DNA of 7,881 nt from CAYRSS01 sp964426945. Lineage in GTDB: Bacteria; Planctomycetota; Phycisphaerae; UBA1845. The first letter of the stretch is position 1. Every line of letters begins with the position of its first letter. The notes under the pieces are model-generated. The model was given only the letters and a program-made list of their open reading frames with translations, ran no database searches and was not told the DNA's origin. The stretch lies in contig CAYRSS010000094.1 in NCBI GenBank assembly GCA_964426945.1, positions 1-7,881 of the forward strand, written 5' to 3'. This document shows, one piece after another, positions 1 through 6,435 of the stretch. A program made the translations under genes and the position numbers.

Positions 1-66
1 CGTCGGCGAAGAAGGCGTAGGTGGCGACGGTGACGTCGGCGTCGAAGGCGCTGCGAGACTTCCCGT

Positions 67-82
67 GGGCCGCAAGCGGCCC
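67..82. repeat. Short perfect hairpin downstream of the propeller gene
   Basis: The arms GGGCCGC (67-73) and GCGGCCC (76-82) are exact reverse complements separated by AA, so 7 bp of stem is possible, or 6 bp closing a CAAG tetraloop. It lies 18 bases beyond the stop codon of the minus-strand gene that ends at 101, where a transcript end would be expected. No T-run follows in that direction, so it is not a classical intrinsic terminator. It could be a 3'-end stabilising hairpin or one copy of a dispersed palindrome. Confidence 0.45.
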
Positions 83-100
83 TCAGCCCCCAAGGACTCA

Positions 101-1066
101 TCAAGGCTCCGGTACTCGGATCAGCGGCACCGGTCCGATCCTGAGCCAAGCATACTCCTGGAACCAGCCATCAATATAATGATGAATGCGGCCATTATTA
201 TTAATCAGCATGAGCGGGTCAGGCACGAGAAATCCAGAAGCCATGTAGATTGCGTCGGATACGGGCTCCGTGACGCCGGTTGCCGCGTCAACCCGGAAGA
301 TCGTACCATATTCCTGATTCGCTGTCATAAGGAGTATGAAGAATGCATCGTGCCGTGGCGAGAAGGCCATGGCGAGGATAATCCCCTCTTGGAGATTCTG
401 CCACACCACCCTGAACGGGTCAAGGCTGATGCACCGCAAGCAGTTTGGGTACTCGCCAACCAGCACAATCGGTTCGCTCGGGTGGTACGCCCAAGCCGAT
501 GGCGCCGGAAAGTGCTTTGCGAGCCGGTCGGATGACAGGGTCAACTCACTGTTCAGAATCCTGTAGTCCCCACCACGCCCCCCGGACGCGAGCATACGGG
601 CAGGCAGCCTCCCACCCATCTGAACCGGAACCAGTGGCTTATCGACGCCTTCGATTGTATCGACGCGTTTTCCGTCAGAGAGCGCGTGAATGTCAAGTCC
701 GCAACCATACCGTACTATCGCAAATCGCTCCGTGTCCAGAATCTCTACGCGATCAATATGCGAGGTACAAATGCGTACAATTTCCTCCCCGGTAGCGACT
801 GTGTATATAGATACGCCTTCGTGGTAATCCGCGCTGAGCAGCAGGTCAAGCCTGGTCGAGCTGGCCAGTGGCCGGCTGTAATCCCCTCGAACGACAAAAT
901 CCCCTACCTTCTCCAGCGTCCCGGTACTCCAAACATGGGCTATGGCCCCGGACCGTCCATCCCGCAGCCGCTCAGCCCACAAGCCGGCGTACCAGCTGCC
1001 ATCGATGCTCAAGGCATCACCCATATAGAACGAGTTTCTTCGTGATGGAATGCGCCTTATCGGCAT
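101..1066 (-). CDS. Probable beta-propeller (WD40/YVTN-like) protein of unknown function
   Basis: From the chosen start the product is 321 residues. I do not recognise a named family. It has spaced segments like propeller blades: short beta-rich stretches of the form x-V-x-D/T-x-A-T-G followed by a hydrophobic strand (residues 87-99, 125-138 and 256-269), and 'xAxxPSEPIVLVG' / 'MAFSPRHDAFFILL' segments (191-204, 231-246) typical of repeat blades. There is no signal peptide or membrane segment, so it is probably cytoplasmic. The frame stays open upstream to a GTG at 1183, but that extension would run through a strong hairpin (1127-1169). I prefer the ATG at 1066, which has a weak GAG about 8 bases upstream; the ATG at 1024 is a reasonable alternative. 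Five counted 60-base blocks give 54% G+C against about 73% in neighbouring genes, which suggests recent acquisition. It stands alone in its transcription unit. The existence of the gene is fairly likely; the fold is inference. Confidence 0.6.
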   Translation of the reverse strand: MPIRRIPSRRNSFYMGDALSIDGSWYAGLWAERLRDGRSGAIAHVWSTGTLEKVGDFVVRGDYSRPLASSTRLDLLLSADYHEGVSIYTVATGEEIVRICTSHIDRVEILDTERFAIVRYGCGLDIHALSDGKRVDTIEGVDKPLVPVQMGGRLPARMLASGGRGGDYRILNSELTLSSDRLAKHFPAPSAWAYHPSEPIVLVGEYPNCLRCISLDPFRVVWQNLQEGIILAMAFSPRHDAFFILLMTANQEYGTIFRVDAATGVTEPVSDAIYMASGFLVPDPLMLINNNGRIHHYIDGWFQEYAWLRIGPVPLIRVPEP

Positions 1067-1126
1067 TCTCGTCTCAACAATAATAGAGAAAGCAACGTAT
1101 GCTGCCGAGCAAACGTCCGCGCCGCC

Positions 1127-1169
1127 GGGTGGCCCATCCCTCGCCGAGTACGGCGAGAATGGGCCACCC
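1127..1169. repeat. Long two-part hairpin with AGTA loop
   Basis: The outer arms GGGTGGCCCAT (1127-1137) and ATGGGCCACCC (1159-1169) pair over 11 bp. Inside, after a small asymmetric internal loop, CTCGCCG (1140-1146) pairs with CGGCGAG (1151-1157) around the loop AGTA (1147-1150). This is by far the most stable intergenic structure on the left side. It sits about 60 bases upstream of the preferred start of the propeller gene and about 185 bases beyond the rsmG stop. There is no adjacent T-run. A second, weaker hairpin with the same AGTA loop lies at 1280-1293 (CGCTG/CAGCG). Dispersed repetitive palindrome or processed 3'-end structure are the likeliest explanations. Confidence 0.7.
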
Positions 1170-1308
1170 CGCCTGCTTATCACCCCGGAGCAAGGCGCCG
1201 CTTCGACAGCAACGCCGATGAGCAGGCGCTTGCCCGCAGCCCGGCGAAGCGAACGCGGTCAATGCCCCCCGCATGGTTACGCTGAGTACAGCGAGCGCGT
1301 GCCACCGG

Positions 1309-1350
1309 CCAAACTCAGAACTTGAAACTCGCAACTTGCAACTTGCAACT
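1309..1350. repeat. Heptanucleotide tandem repeat, six copies
   Basis: Six consecutive 7-mers share the invariant ending AACT: CCAAACT, CAGAACT, TGAAACT, CGCAACT, TGCAACT, TGCAACT. The last two are identical and identity decays leftward, as in an ageing slipped-strand array. It begins 3 bases beyond the end of rsmG, so it would be the first part of that transcript's 3' untranslated region (as AGTTNNN on the minus strand). Its A+T content contrasts with its surroundings. The function is unknown. The rest of 1067-1353 shows nothing coding beyond the hairpins. Confidence 0.75.
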
Positions 1351-1353
1351 CTC

Positions 1354-2037
1354 TTACCTCCTCACCACCACAAACAGCGCCCGCAGCAGCGTCTCGTCGC
1401 CCAGGGTCAGGCTGTAGGGGAAGGTGCGCGGCTCGGTGCAGTGCTGCTCCCGGGCGGCGGCGTGACCTTCATCCAACTCTTCGTCTTCGAGCACGGCAGT
1501 CTTATAGACGACGATCTCGCCTCGGCGGGCGGTATGGCGGGCGGCCTGGGTGATGCATGCGGCCAGCGAGCCCACCGCCCGCAGCGTCACCAGGTCAAAG
1601 GACCCGTCCGGCGGCCGGTGGCTCGAGTGGATGTGCTCGGCCCGCAGGTTCGCCACGCCTGCCCGCGCGGCGAAACCCGCCAGAAAGTCGATCTTCTTGC
1701 GAGTCCCGTCGATCGCCAGGACGGGCCAGTCCGGCCGCATCACCGCCAGCGGCACCGCGGGGAAACCCGCCCCCGTGCCGATGTCCAGCAGGCGGCGGAC
1801 GCGATCCTCCGAACCCGACTCCCGCAGGTGCAGCAGCGGCGCCAGCGAATCGAGCACATGCTTGACCGCCGCCTCGACCGGATCGGTGATCCGCGTCAGG
1901 TTCATCACGGCGTTGGCCTCGCCCACGGCCTCGTAGTGGGCGCGAAGGGCCGCGATCTGTTCGAGGGTCGCCTCCAGCCGCCACGCCGCCAGCCCGCTCG
2001 CCAGGGCCTCGGCAAATCGGTCGCCGGCGTCGCTCAT
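1354..2037 (-). CDS. rsmG: 16S rRNA (guanine(527)-N(7))-methyltransferase RsmG (GidB)
   Basis: RsmG methylates N7 of G527 in 16S rRNA using S-adenosylmethionine. From the ATG at 2037 it has 227 residues, the usual size. Visible landmarks are MNLTRI (45-50) and HVLDSL (60-65) of the N-terminal part, the SAM-binding loop LLDIGTGAGFPAVPLA (83-98), DGTRKKIDFL (110-119) after strand 2, and FDLVTLRAVGSL (147-158), matching the family's xxRAVxxL segment. The frame is open to an ATG at 2124, which would add 29 poorly conserved-looking residues; I chose 2037 by family length, as neither start has a convincing Shine-Dalgarno site. It lies 116 bases downstream of the GT4 gene on the same strand and could be cotranscribed. 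It is not next to mnmG or parAB, its common partners elsewhere. The heptad repeat follows its stop directly. The family call is secure. Confidence 0.95.
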   Translation of the reverse strand: MSDAGDRFAEALASGLAAWRLEATLEQIAALRAHYEAVGEANAVMNLTRITDPVEAAVKHVLDSLAPLLHLRESGSEDRVRRLLDIGTGAGFPAVPLAVMRPDWPVLAIDGTRKKIDFLAGFAARAGVANLRAEHIHSSHRPPDGSFDLVTLRAVGSLAACITQAARHTARRGEIVVYKTAVLEDEELDEGHAAAREQHCTEPRTFPYSLTLGDETLLRALFVVVRR

Positions 2038-2153
2038 GCGGCCGCGCCGGAAGGGGTGATGGGGTCGGCTCGCCGCGGATCGGAACTGGGTTGAGGAGTC
2101 ATGCCCGGCATTAGACGAGGCCATGCGTCGGGCGTCCAGCCGACCGCTGCGGT

Positions 2154-3674
2154 TCAGGCTTGGGGCGAGCCCGCGGCGACAGTTTCCGGTGGCGCGGCGC
2201 TGTCCGCCGTTCCCGCAAACGGGCCGACGGCGTCGTGAGTGCGGCGGGCCTCGGCCGCTCGCTCGCCGCCCCGCCGGGACTCAAGAATCTCGGCGAACCA
2301 CGCGAGGTAATCGTCGACCTCCCGCTCCAGGGCGAAGCGCTGCGCGGCGTCGCGGGCGGCATTCTCGCCCAACGCCCGGCGGAGCCCCGCGTCACGCAGC
2401 AGCTTCGCCGTCGCGGCGGCCATCGCCGCGGCGTCGCCGGGAGCGACCAGCGCCCCCGTCGCTACGCCGCGGTCATAGCCCTTCACCGCGACGCCGCAGT
2501 AGGTGACCGGCGCGTCGATCAAGGAGCGGACCTGCTCCGGCACGCCGCCGACGGCCGTGGCCACCACCGGCAGCCCGCAGGCCAGCGCCTCGAGCACGGC
2601 CAGCGGCGTCACCTCTGCCCGGGCGGCGTGGAGGTACACGTCCGCCGCCTGGTAGTACGTCGCTACCCTTGCCGCGTCGGCCTCGAAGGGTACGAATCGC
2701 AGCTCGCAGTGGCCGCACGCTTGCGCGGGGGCGGTCTCACCCAGGGCGAGCAGGATCGTCTGCCGCGGCAACGGATCGGCGCCGAGACGATCGATCGCCG
2801 CCCGCAGCGTGGCGAAGTCCTTGTAGGCGTTCGCGCGGATACCGTTGGCCGCGAACAGGAGGATGTCCGCGTCCGGCGGCAGGCCGAGCGTGTGTCGCGC
2901 GGCGGCGCGATCGCCCGGGCGGAATACCGCCAGGTCGATGCCGTAGGGGATGTGGCGGGCCTCGGCGATTGCCGGGGCGAGCATCGACCGCCCCGCCGCT
3001 TCGAGCACCCATCGAGCGCTGCTGGCGACATACAAGCTGCTGTCGGCGTAGATCGCCCGTTTGCGCGCCCAGTTCTCCGCGGTCGCGTCGCGGCGAATGG
3101 CCGGGTGGAGCGTCAGATCAGGGCAGGCGCCGCAGCCGCTTTGCCATCGATCACAGCCGAGCGAATATGCGCAGTGGCCACTGAGCAGCCAAGTGTCGTG
3201 CAGCGTGAGCACGAACGGCGCCCGCCGCGACAGCTCGGGCAGAGCGCGAAGGTCGAAGTAGTTCGAGTGCAGGTTGTGGGCGTGGATGATGTCAGGCCGG
3301 CGCGGCGGCAGGTCCAGCAGCTTGCGGGTGCCGGAAAAGTGGAAGTCCTCCCGCCCGGCGAGGGCGTCGATCAGGCCGCGCGGTTCCGCCAGCCGGTGAG
3401 CCGCCTTGCACAGCACGCGTGAGCCGGGCAGCCGCCCGTAGATCGGCTGGAGCGCGTAGTGCCTCCGCCACCAGAATCGCGACCAAGCGCCGTCGGCGCG
3501 GTCGTTTGGCATGAGCTGCACCGCCGGATCGTCTGTCCGCCGCTGACCGACCACCATGCGCACGGCGCAGCCGCGGCGGCGATAGCCGTGCAGCAGGTCG
3601 AACGCAACGCGCTCGGCACCGCCAAGGCGGTCGCGCATGCTCACCAGCAGGATGTCGGGATTGGCCGAGCCCAT
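2154..3674 (-). CDS. Glycosyltransferase family 4 (GT-B fold), WcaC-like subgroup
   Basis: The product is 506 residues from the ATG at 3674. It should transfer a sugar from a nucleotide donor with retention, at the cytoplasmic membrane, in surface-glycan assembly. The N-terminal Rossmann domain opens with PDILLVSM and GGAERVAFDLL (18-28). HAHNLHSNYF (131-140) and LTLHDTW (156-162) are typical of the acceptor domain. Four cysteines (C168, C174, C181, C184) follow in the GHCAY...CGACP segment seen in WcaC-like enzymes. The C-terminal domain has K285 after strand 1 and the EX7E motif (E354, E362) followed by ACGLPVVATAVGGVPE. Residues from about 463 form a low-complexity Ala/Arg-rich tail. The frame is open to 3908 but that extension would overlap the divergent methyltransferase start and looks non-coding; the Rossmann strand begins right after 3674. 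No Shine-Dalgarno site is seen. Donor and acceptor are unknown. Confidence 0.92.
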   Translation of the reverse strand: MGSANPDILLVSMRDRLGGAERVAFDLLHGYRRRGCAVRMVVGQRRTDDPAVQLMPNDRADGAWSRFWWRRHYALQPIYGRLPGSRVLCKAAHRLAEPRGLIDALAGREDFHFSGTRKLLDLPPRRPDIIHAHNLHSNYFDLRALPELSRRAPFVLTLHDTWLLSGHCAYSLGCDRWQSGCGACPDLTLHPAIRRDATAENWARKRAIYADSSLYVASSARWVLEAAGRSMLAPAIAEARHIPYGIDLAVFRPGDRAAARHTLGLPPDADILLFAANGIRANAYKDFATLRAAIDRLGADPLPRQTILLALGETAPAQACGHCELRFVPFEADAARVATYYQAADVYLHAARAEVTPLAVLEALACGLPVVATAVGGVPEQVRSLIDAPVTYCGVAVKGYDRGVATGALVAPGDAAAMAAATAKLLRDAGLRRALGENAARDAAQRFALEREVDDYLAWFAEILESRRGGERAAEARRTHDAVGPFAGTADSAAPPETVAAGSPQA

Positions 3675-3738
3675 GGGATGGGGGTGCAGCGCCCCGCGGA
3701 TAGCATCGGGCCGGCCGCGCGTGCCGCTGTACCCGATT

Positions 3739-3754
3739 CGAGGGAAATCCCTCG
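3739..3754. repeat. Perfect inverted repeat in divergent leader
   Basis: CGAGGGA (3739-3745) and TCCCTCG (3748-3754) are exact reverse complements around AA. It lies 65 bases upstream of the GT4 start on the minus strand. It could act as a protein-binding site or as a hairpin in the GT4 leader; there is no poly-T that would mark it as a terminator. Confidence 0.5.
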
Positions 3755-3790
3755 CCTGCCGCGCGTCGTCGCGGGAGCGGGCCCCCGGGT

Positions 3791-3805
3791 AGCCCGATAC
3801 GGGCT
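3791..3805. repeat. Perfect hairpin with ATA triloop
   Basis: AGCCCG (3791-3796) and CGGGCT (3800-3805) pair exactly around the triloop ATA. It lies 86 bases upstream of the methyltransferase start and 37 bases from the neighbouring inverted repeat. Role unknown. Confidence 0.45.
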
Positions 3806-3878
3806 CCAGCGCCGCGTCGAACCTCGCCGATGATACTGGCAGGTCGGTTTCGCCGGCCGCAGGCCAACGAATTGAACC

Positions 3879-3882
3879 GGAG
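3879..3882 (+). promoter_or_regulatory. Candidate Shine-Dalgarno site deciding a GTG start
   Basis: GGAG at 3879-3882 is 9 bases before the GTG at 3892. The alternative ATG at 3958 has no purine-rich site at a suitable distance, so this site favours the GTG start of the methyltransferase gene. Confidence 0.4.
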
Positions 3883-3891
3883 TCCGACCGC

Positions 3892-4920
3892 GTGACGACG
3901 CTGCGCACAGCCCCCCTGCCGTCCCCCGTCTCGAACGATCCCTCCCCCGGTCAGCGAATGCCGGTCGACACGCCGGTGTCGCTCATCGGCCCGGCGTCGG
4001 ACTGGCTGACCGTGCGGCGCGACGGCGAGGCACTGGTGATCCAGCCGAAAGGGCCGCTGCCGGCCCGTTGCGCCGTCCGGCCGGTGGCGATCTTCGACCA
4101 CGGCCGGTTTCCGGGGCTTTGCACGGTCATGGGCAAGCTGATGCTGCGACCCGGCGCGACGGAGGCCGCGCGATACGCGGCGACGACCCGCGACGCCGGG
4201 CGTCGGTTTCGCGAGTTGCTGCTGCTGGTCGAATCGACGCCGGAGGATGACCTGCCCAACTGCCCGGTCCGCTGGCACAACGCCGAGAGGGCCACGCGGC
4301 GGCTGCTCGGCGCGGCGGGCGTCACCTGGGGCGGGCTGACCACCGACGACATCGACAGCCTCTCCGGCGGGGAGCCCTGGTATCAGCCCGCCGAGGCGTG
4401 CGCGCTGCACGCCCTGACGCAGTGGACCGCCGGCCGCGGCCGGTGCGTCGTGGAGGTCGGCTCGCTCCGCGGTCAGTCTGCATCGCTGATGGCCCGGGCG
4501 CTGCGCAGCGCCGGCAGCGGCGCGAAAGTGGTGTCCATCGACCCGCACCTCGATCAACCCCTCCACCGCGACTACGTCCGCCTCGCCTTGGCGGCGATCG
4601 GCGAGGAGCGGCGGCTGGTGCAGATGACCTGCCGCTCGGATGAGGCTTGGCTGATGCTTCGCCCCGGCTCGGCCTCGCTGATTTTCATCGATGGCGACCA
4701 CCGGCGCGACCAGGTGCTGCTCGACTTCCGCCATTACCTCGACCTGCTGGCGCCCGGCGGCTGCCTCGTGTTCCACGACTACGGCTACGGACTGCACAAC
4801 GGCCGCGAGGACGACGTGCCCGGCGTTCGGCCGGTCGTCGATGAACATGTCATGACCTGTGAGGAGCTGCGCCCCGTGCTGCTGGCGCAGACGATGATGG
4901 CGTTCGTCCGCCGGTCGTAG
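3892..4920 (+). CDS. Class I SAM-dependent methyltransferase (Methyltransf_24 / CmcI-like) with extra N-terminal region
   Basis: The product is 342 residues. The C-terminal half is a Rossmann methyltransferase: VVEVGSLRGQSASLMARAL (186-204) is the SAM-binding motif I, VVSIDPHL (213-220) carries the acidic residue after strand 2, FIDGDH (265-270) is the acidic metal/active-site segment shared by the CmcI and O-methyltransferase groups, and LAPGGCLVFHDYGYG (286-300) is strand 5 and the following loop. Such enzymes methylate hydroxyls of sugars or small molecules; in this locus a glycan or sugar nucleotide is the likely substrate. Residues 1-175 have no motif I recognise; CAVRPVAIFDHGRFPG (60-75) looks like a beta-rich segment. 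The GTG start is chosen on an upstream GGAG; ATG 3958 (320 residues) is the alternative. It is the only plus-strand gene here and ends 10 bases from the convergent glycosyltransferase, with no terminator between them. Confidence 0.88.
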   Translation: MTTLRTAPLPSPVSNDPSPGQRMPVDTPVSLIGPASDWLTVRRDGEALVIQPKGPLPARCAVRPVAIFDHGRFPGLCTVMGKLMLRPGATEAARYAATTRDAGRRFRELLLLVESTPEDDLPNCPVRWHNAERATRRLLGAAGVTWGGLTTDDIDSLSGGEPWYQPAEACALHALTQWTAGRGRCVVEVGSLRGQSASLMARALRSAGSGAKVVSIDPHLDQPLHRDYVRLALAAIGEERRLVQMTCRSDEAWLMLRPGSASLIFIDGDHRRDQVLLDFRHYLDLLAPGGCLVFHDYGYGLHNGREDDVPGVRPVVDEHVMTCEELRPVLLAQTMMAFVRRS

Positions 4921-4930
4921 TACGGGCGGG

Positions 4931-6037
4931 TCACGCAGGGGCGCGGCCGACGCGGCGAAGGTGCTTCTCCCAGGCAGCCTTCAATTCCCCCATGCGTACT
5001 TCGTAAACATGGTCGCGCAGCGTCCGGCGGTGGCCGGCGGCGGCGATGGCGCGACGCTCTTCCTCGTGGTCCAGGCAGTACCGCAGGCGCTCGGCACACT
5101 CCTCGTCGCTGCGGAAGCTCACCACCTCGCGGTCGGGATCGAAGTGTTCGTGCAGGTTCGGCTTCCACTCGGTAACCAGGCAGGTGCCCACGCCTGTCGC
5201 CTCGAACAGCCGCATGTTCGCGGCGACGTTCGTGTCCACCTCGCCGCGCACGTCGATGATCGCGTGAAGATTGAGTGTCAGACGCGATCGGTGCAGCACT
5301 TCGTACATCCGATGCCCCCAGGCCGCGCCGCGGTGGTGGCGATGGATCGGTGAGTCCGGCGCGACGCGCTCAAGCCCGTAACCGAACACATCGACCGGCA
5401 CATCGCGGAGGATCCGTTCGAGCCATGGGGCGCGATTGGGGTGAGACGGAGCGAACCCGCCAACGAACGTGACGTCGAACCGCTCATCGCCCGGAGTGAG
5501 GGTCGACAAGACCCGGGCGTCGAACGCGTGGCGGACGTACTCCGCTCCGATACCGTCGCGGAGGAAGCGCTCCACGATCGGCGGCCACGAGGAAACCATC
5601 AGGTCATAAGCGGCGTAAGTTCGCTCGGGCCGCAGCGGCGAGGCGATCTGCCCCGATAGCAACGGCACGCGGGGCCGCAACTCGGCGAGGAACGCATCCC
5701 CCAGCGGCGACCACTCGAAGACGTGTACGACGTCGGGCCGCCAGGCCTCGACCTGTCGGGCGAGTATCGACCGGCGACGATCGTGAATGTTGCCTTCGGG
5801 CGTGTAGCCATGGTCCCGTGCCCAACACTCCTGCAGCGGATCGGCGTTGACGATGGCGACCGCGGTCTCGCAGCCGAGCGGTTGCAGCGCCAGCTCGTAC
5901 GCCTCGACCACGGCGGCGCTGTCCGCCAGCAGGCGGTTGCGCTGGCGGTCGTAGGGCAGCTGCGCGAGCCCCGGGGCCGCCGCGTAGGCGTCGGCGAGGA
6001 ATTCCTGGTAGAGGGTGACGACGAAGAGGACTTTCAT
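4931..6037 (-). CDS. CgeB-like glycosyltransferase (GT-B, glycosyltransferase family 1-like)
   Basis: The product is 368 residues from the ATG at 6037. MKVLFVVTLY (1-10) is the first Rossmann strand. PDVVHVFEWSPLGD (101-114) ends the N-terminal domain. DVTFVGGF (188-195) starts the C-terminal domain, followed by VDVFGYGLE (215-223), a YEVLHRSRLTLNLH segment (245-258) and NMRLFEATGVGTCLVTE (274-290), with KPNLHEHFDPDREVVSFRS (292-310) and a helical C-terminus. This order, with 'R-F-E-A-x-G-x-G' and a downstream 'F-x-x-x-x-E-V-x-x-F', is that of the CgeB group of glycosyltransferases, named after a Bacillus spore-coat glycosylation protein and widespread in surface-glycan loci. The frame runs up to a GTG at 6076, but the Rossmann strand begins at the ATG. 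GGGGA lies only 2 bases upstream, so ribosome binding looks weak. The sugar transferred is unknown. Confidence 0.88.
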   Translation of the reverse strand: MKVLFVVTLYQEFLADAYAAAPGLAQLPYDRQRNRLLADSAAVVEAYELALQPLGCETAVAIVNADPLQECWARDHGYTPEGNIHDRRRSILARQVEAWRPDVVHVFEWSPLGDAFLAELRPRVPLLSGQIASPLRPERTYAAYDLMVSSWPPIVERFLRDGIGAEYVRHAFDARVLSTLTPGDERFDVTFVGGFAPSHPNRAPWLERILRDVPVDVFGYGLERVAPDSPIHRHHRGAAWGHRMYEVLHRSRLTLNLHAIIDVRGEVDTNVAANMRLFEATGVGTCLVTEWKPNLHEHFDPDREVVSFRSDEECAERLRYCLDHEEERRAIAAAGHRRTLRDHVYEVRMGELKAAWEKHLRRVGRAPA

Positions 6038-6435
6038 GATCCCCGGGGCAGGCCGGCGCGCCCCGCTGGTGGCCACCGCCCGATAAGCCTGTCCGACGGG
6101 CGATAGTCAGTCTGGCGAAGTTACGAAACTCTCGCCTACATGACCCGTTGCCGCCAAGCTGTGCAACAGGTCCGAACCACTCGATCCTCACCCACAGCGC
6201 CAAACCTGCGTATTTGTCCCGCCACGGGTGATTTGCGAGAGTCTGGAATGACCTGCCCGCCGCTTCGTCCGATAACCACCGCGACGAGGCATGCTTCTTA
6301 TCGGCAAGTCGCCCTGAAGGCCGAAAGGACGCTGAACGCAACAGTTCGACCCTGGCGTGGCCGCGCGCGAGTTCGGGCGCCATGCGCATCGGGCAGCTGC
6401 GCCATATCCGGCAAGCCGATCGCTGCGGACTGGGA
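6038..6435. other. Intergenic gap of 398 bases, no supported gene
   Basis: This lies between the epimerase stop and the CgeB-like start, both on the minus strand. Open frames cross it on both strands, but their codons lack the strong third-position G/C bias of the neighbouring genes and no family is recognisable. It includes a perfect 7-bp inverted repeat, CCGATAA (6269-6275) and TTATCGG (6298-6304), spaced 22 bases apart, which might be an operator. A promoter for the CgeB-like gene is expected here, but I could not define one. No terminator with a T-run is visible after the epimerase. Confidence 0.4.

Larger units (their letters stand above)
3675..3891. promoter_or_regulatory. Divergent intergenic region between GT4 and methyltransferase genes
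   Basis: These 217 bases separate two genes that start in opposite directions, so promoters for both should lie here. I could not pick convincing -35/-10 hexamers on either strand. The region holds two perfect short hairpins (3739-3754 and 3791-3805), which could be operators or leader structures. The assignment as regulatory rests on gene orientation only. Confidence 0.45.

Noticed and set aside
1067..1183. N-terminal extension of the propeller gene to a GTG at 1183
   Set aside because: It would encode the long hairpin and has no ribosome binding site. The extension's sequence changes with the palindrome and is unlike a natural N-terminus.
1074..1334. 86-codon minus-strand open frame across the repeats
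   Set aside because: It is made largely of the hairpin and heptad-repeat sequence and has no start signal or family features.
2160..3422. 420-codon plus-strand open frame opposite the GT4 gene
   Set aside because: Antisense shadow of the glycosyltransferase; Arg/Gly/Val-rich with no recognisable motif, while the minus frame has clear GT4 signatures.
3675..3908. 78-residue N-terminal extension of the GT4 protein
   Set aside because: It would overlap the divergent methyltransferase start, and it precedes the first Rossmann strand with residues lacking any pattern.
3292..4848. Long minus-strand open frame opposite the methyltransferase gene
   Set aside because: It overlaps two well-supported genes in antisense, is compositionally skewed (Arg/Gln/Val/Ala-rich) and shows no domain motif. 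It is the usual mirror frame of a GC-rich gene.
4921..4930. Bidirectional terminator between the convergent genes
   Set aside because: Only 10 bases separate the two stops, and no hairpin with a T-run is visible in or around them.
5604..6389. 261-codon minus-strand open frame spanning the gap upstream of the CgeB-like gene
   Set aside because: Its 3' two-thirds are an off-frame shadow of the glycosyltransferase, and the part in the gap lacks the strong third-position G/C bias of the real genes.
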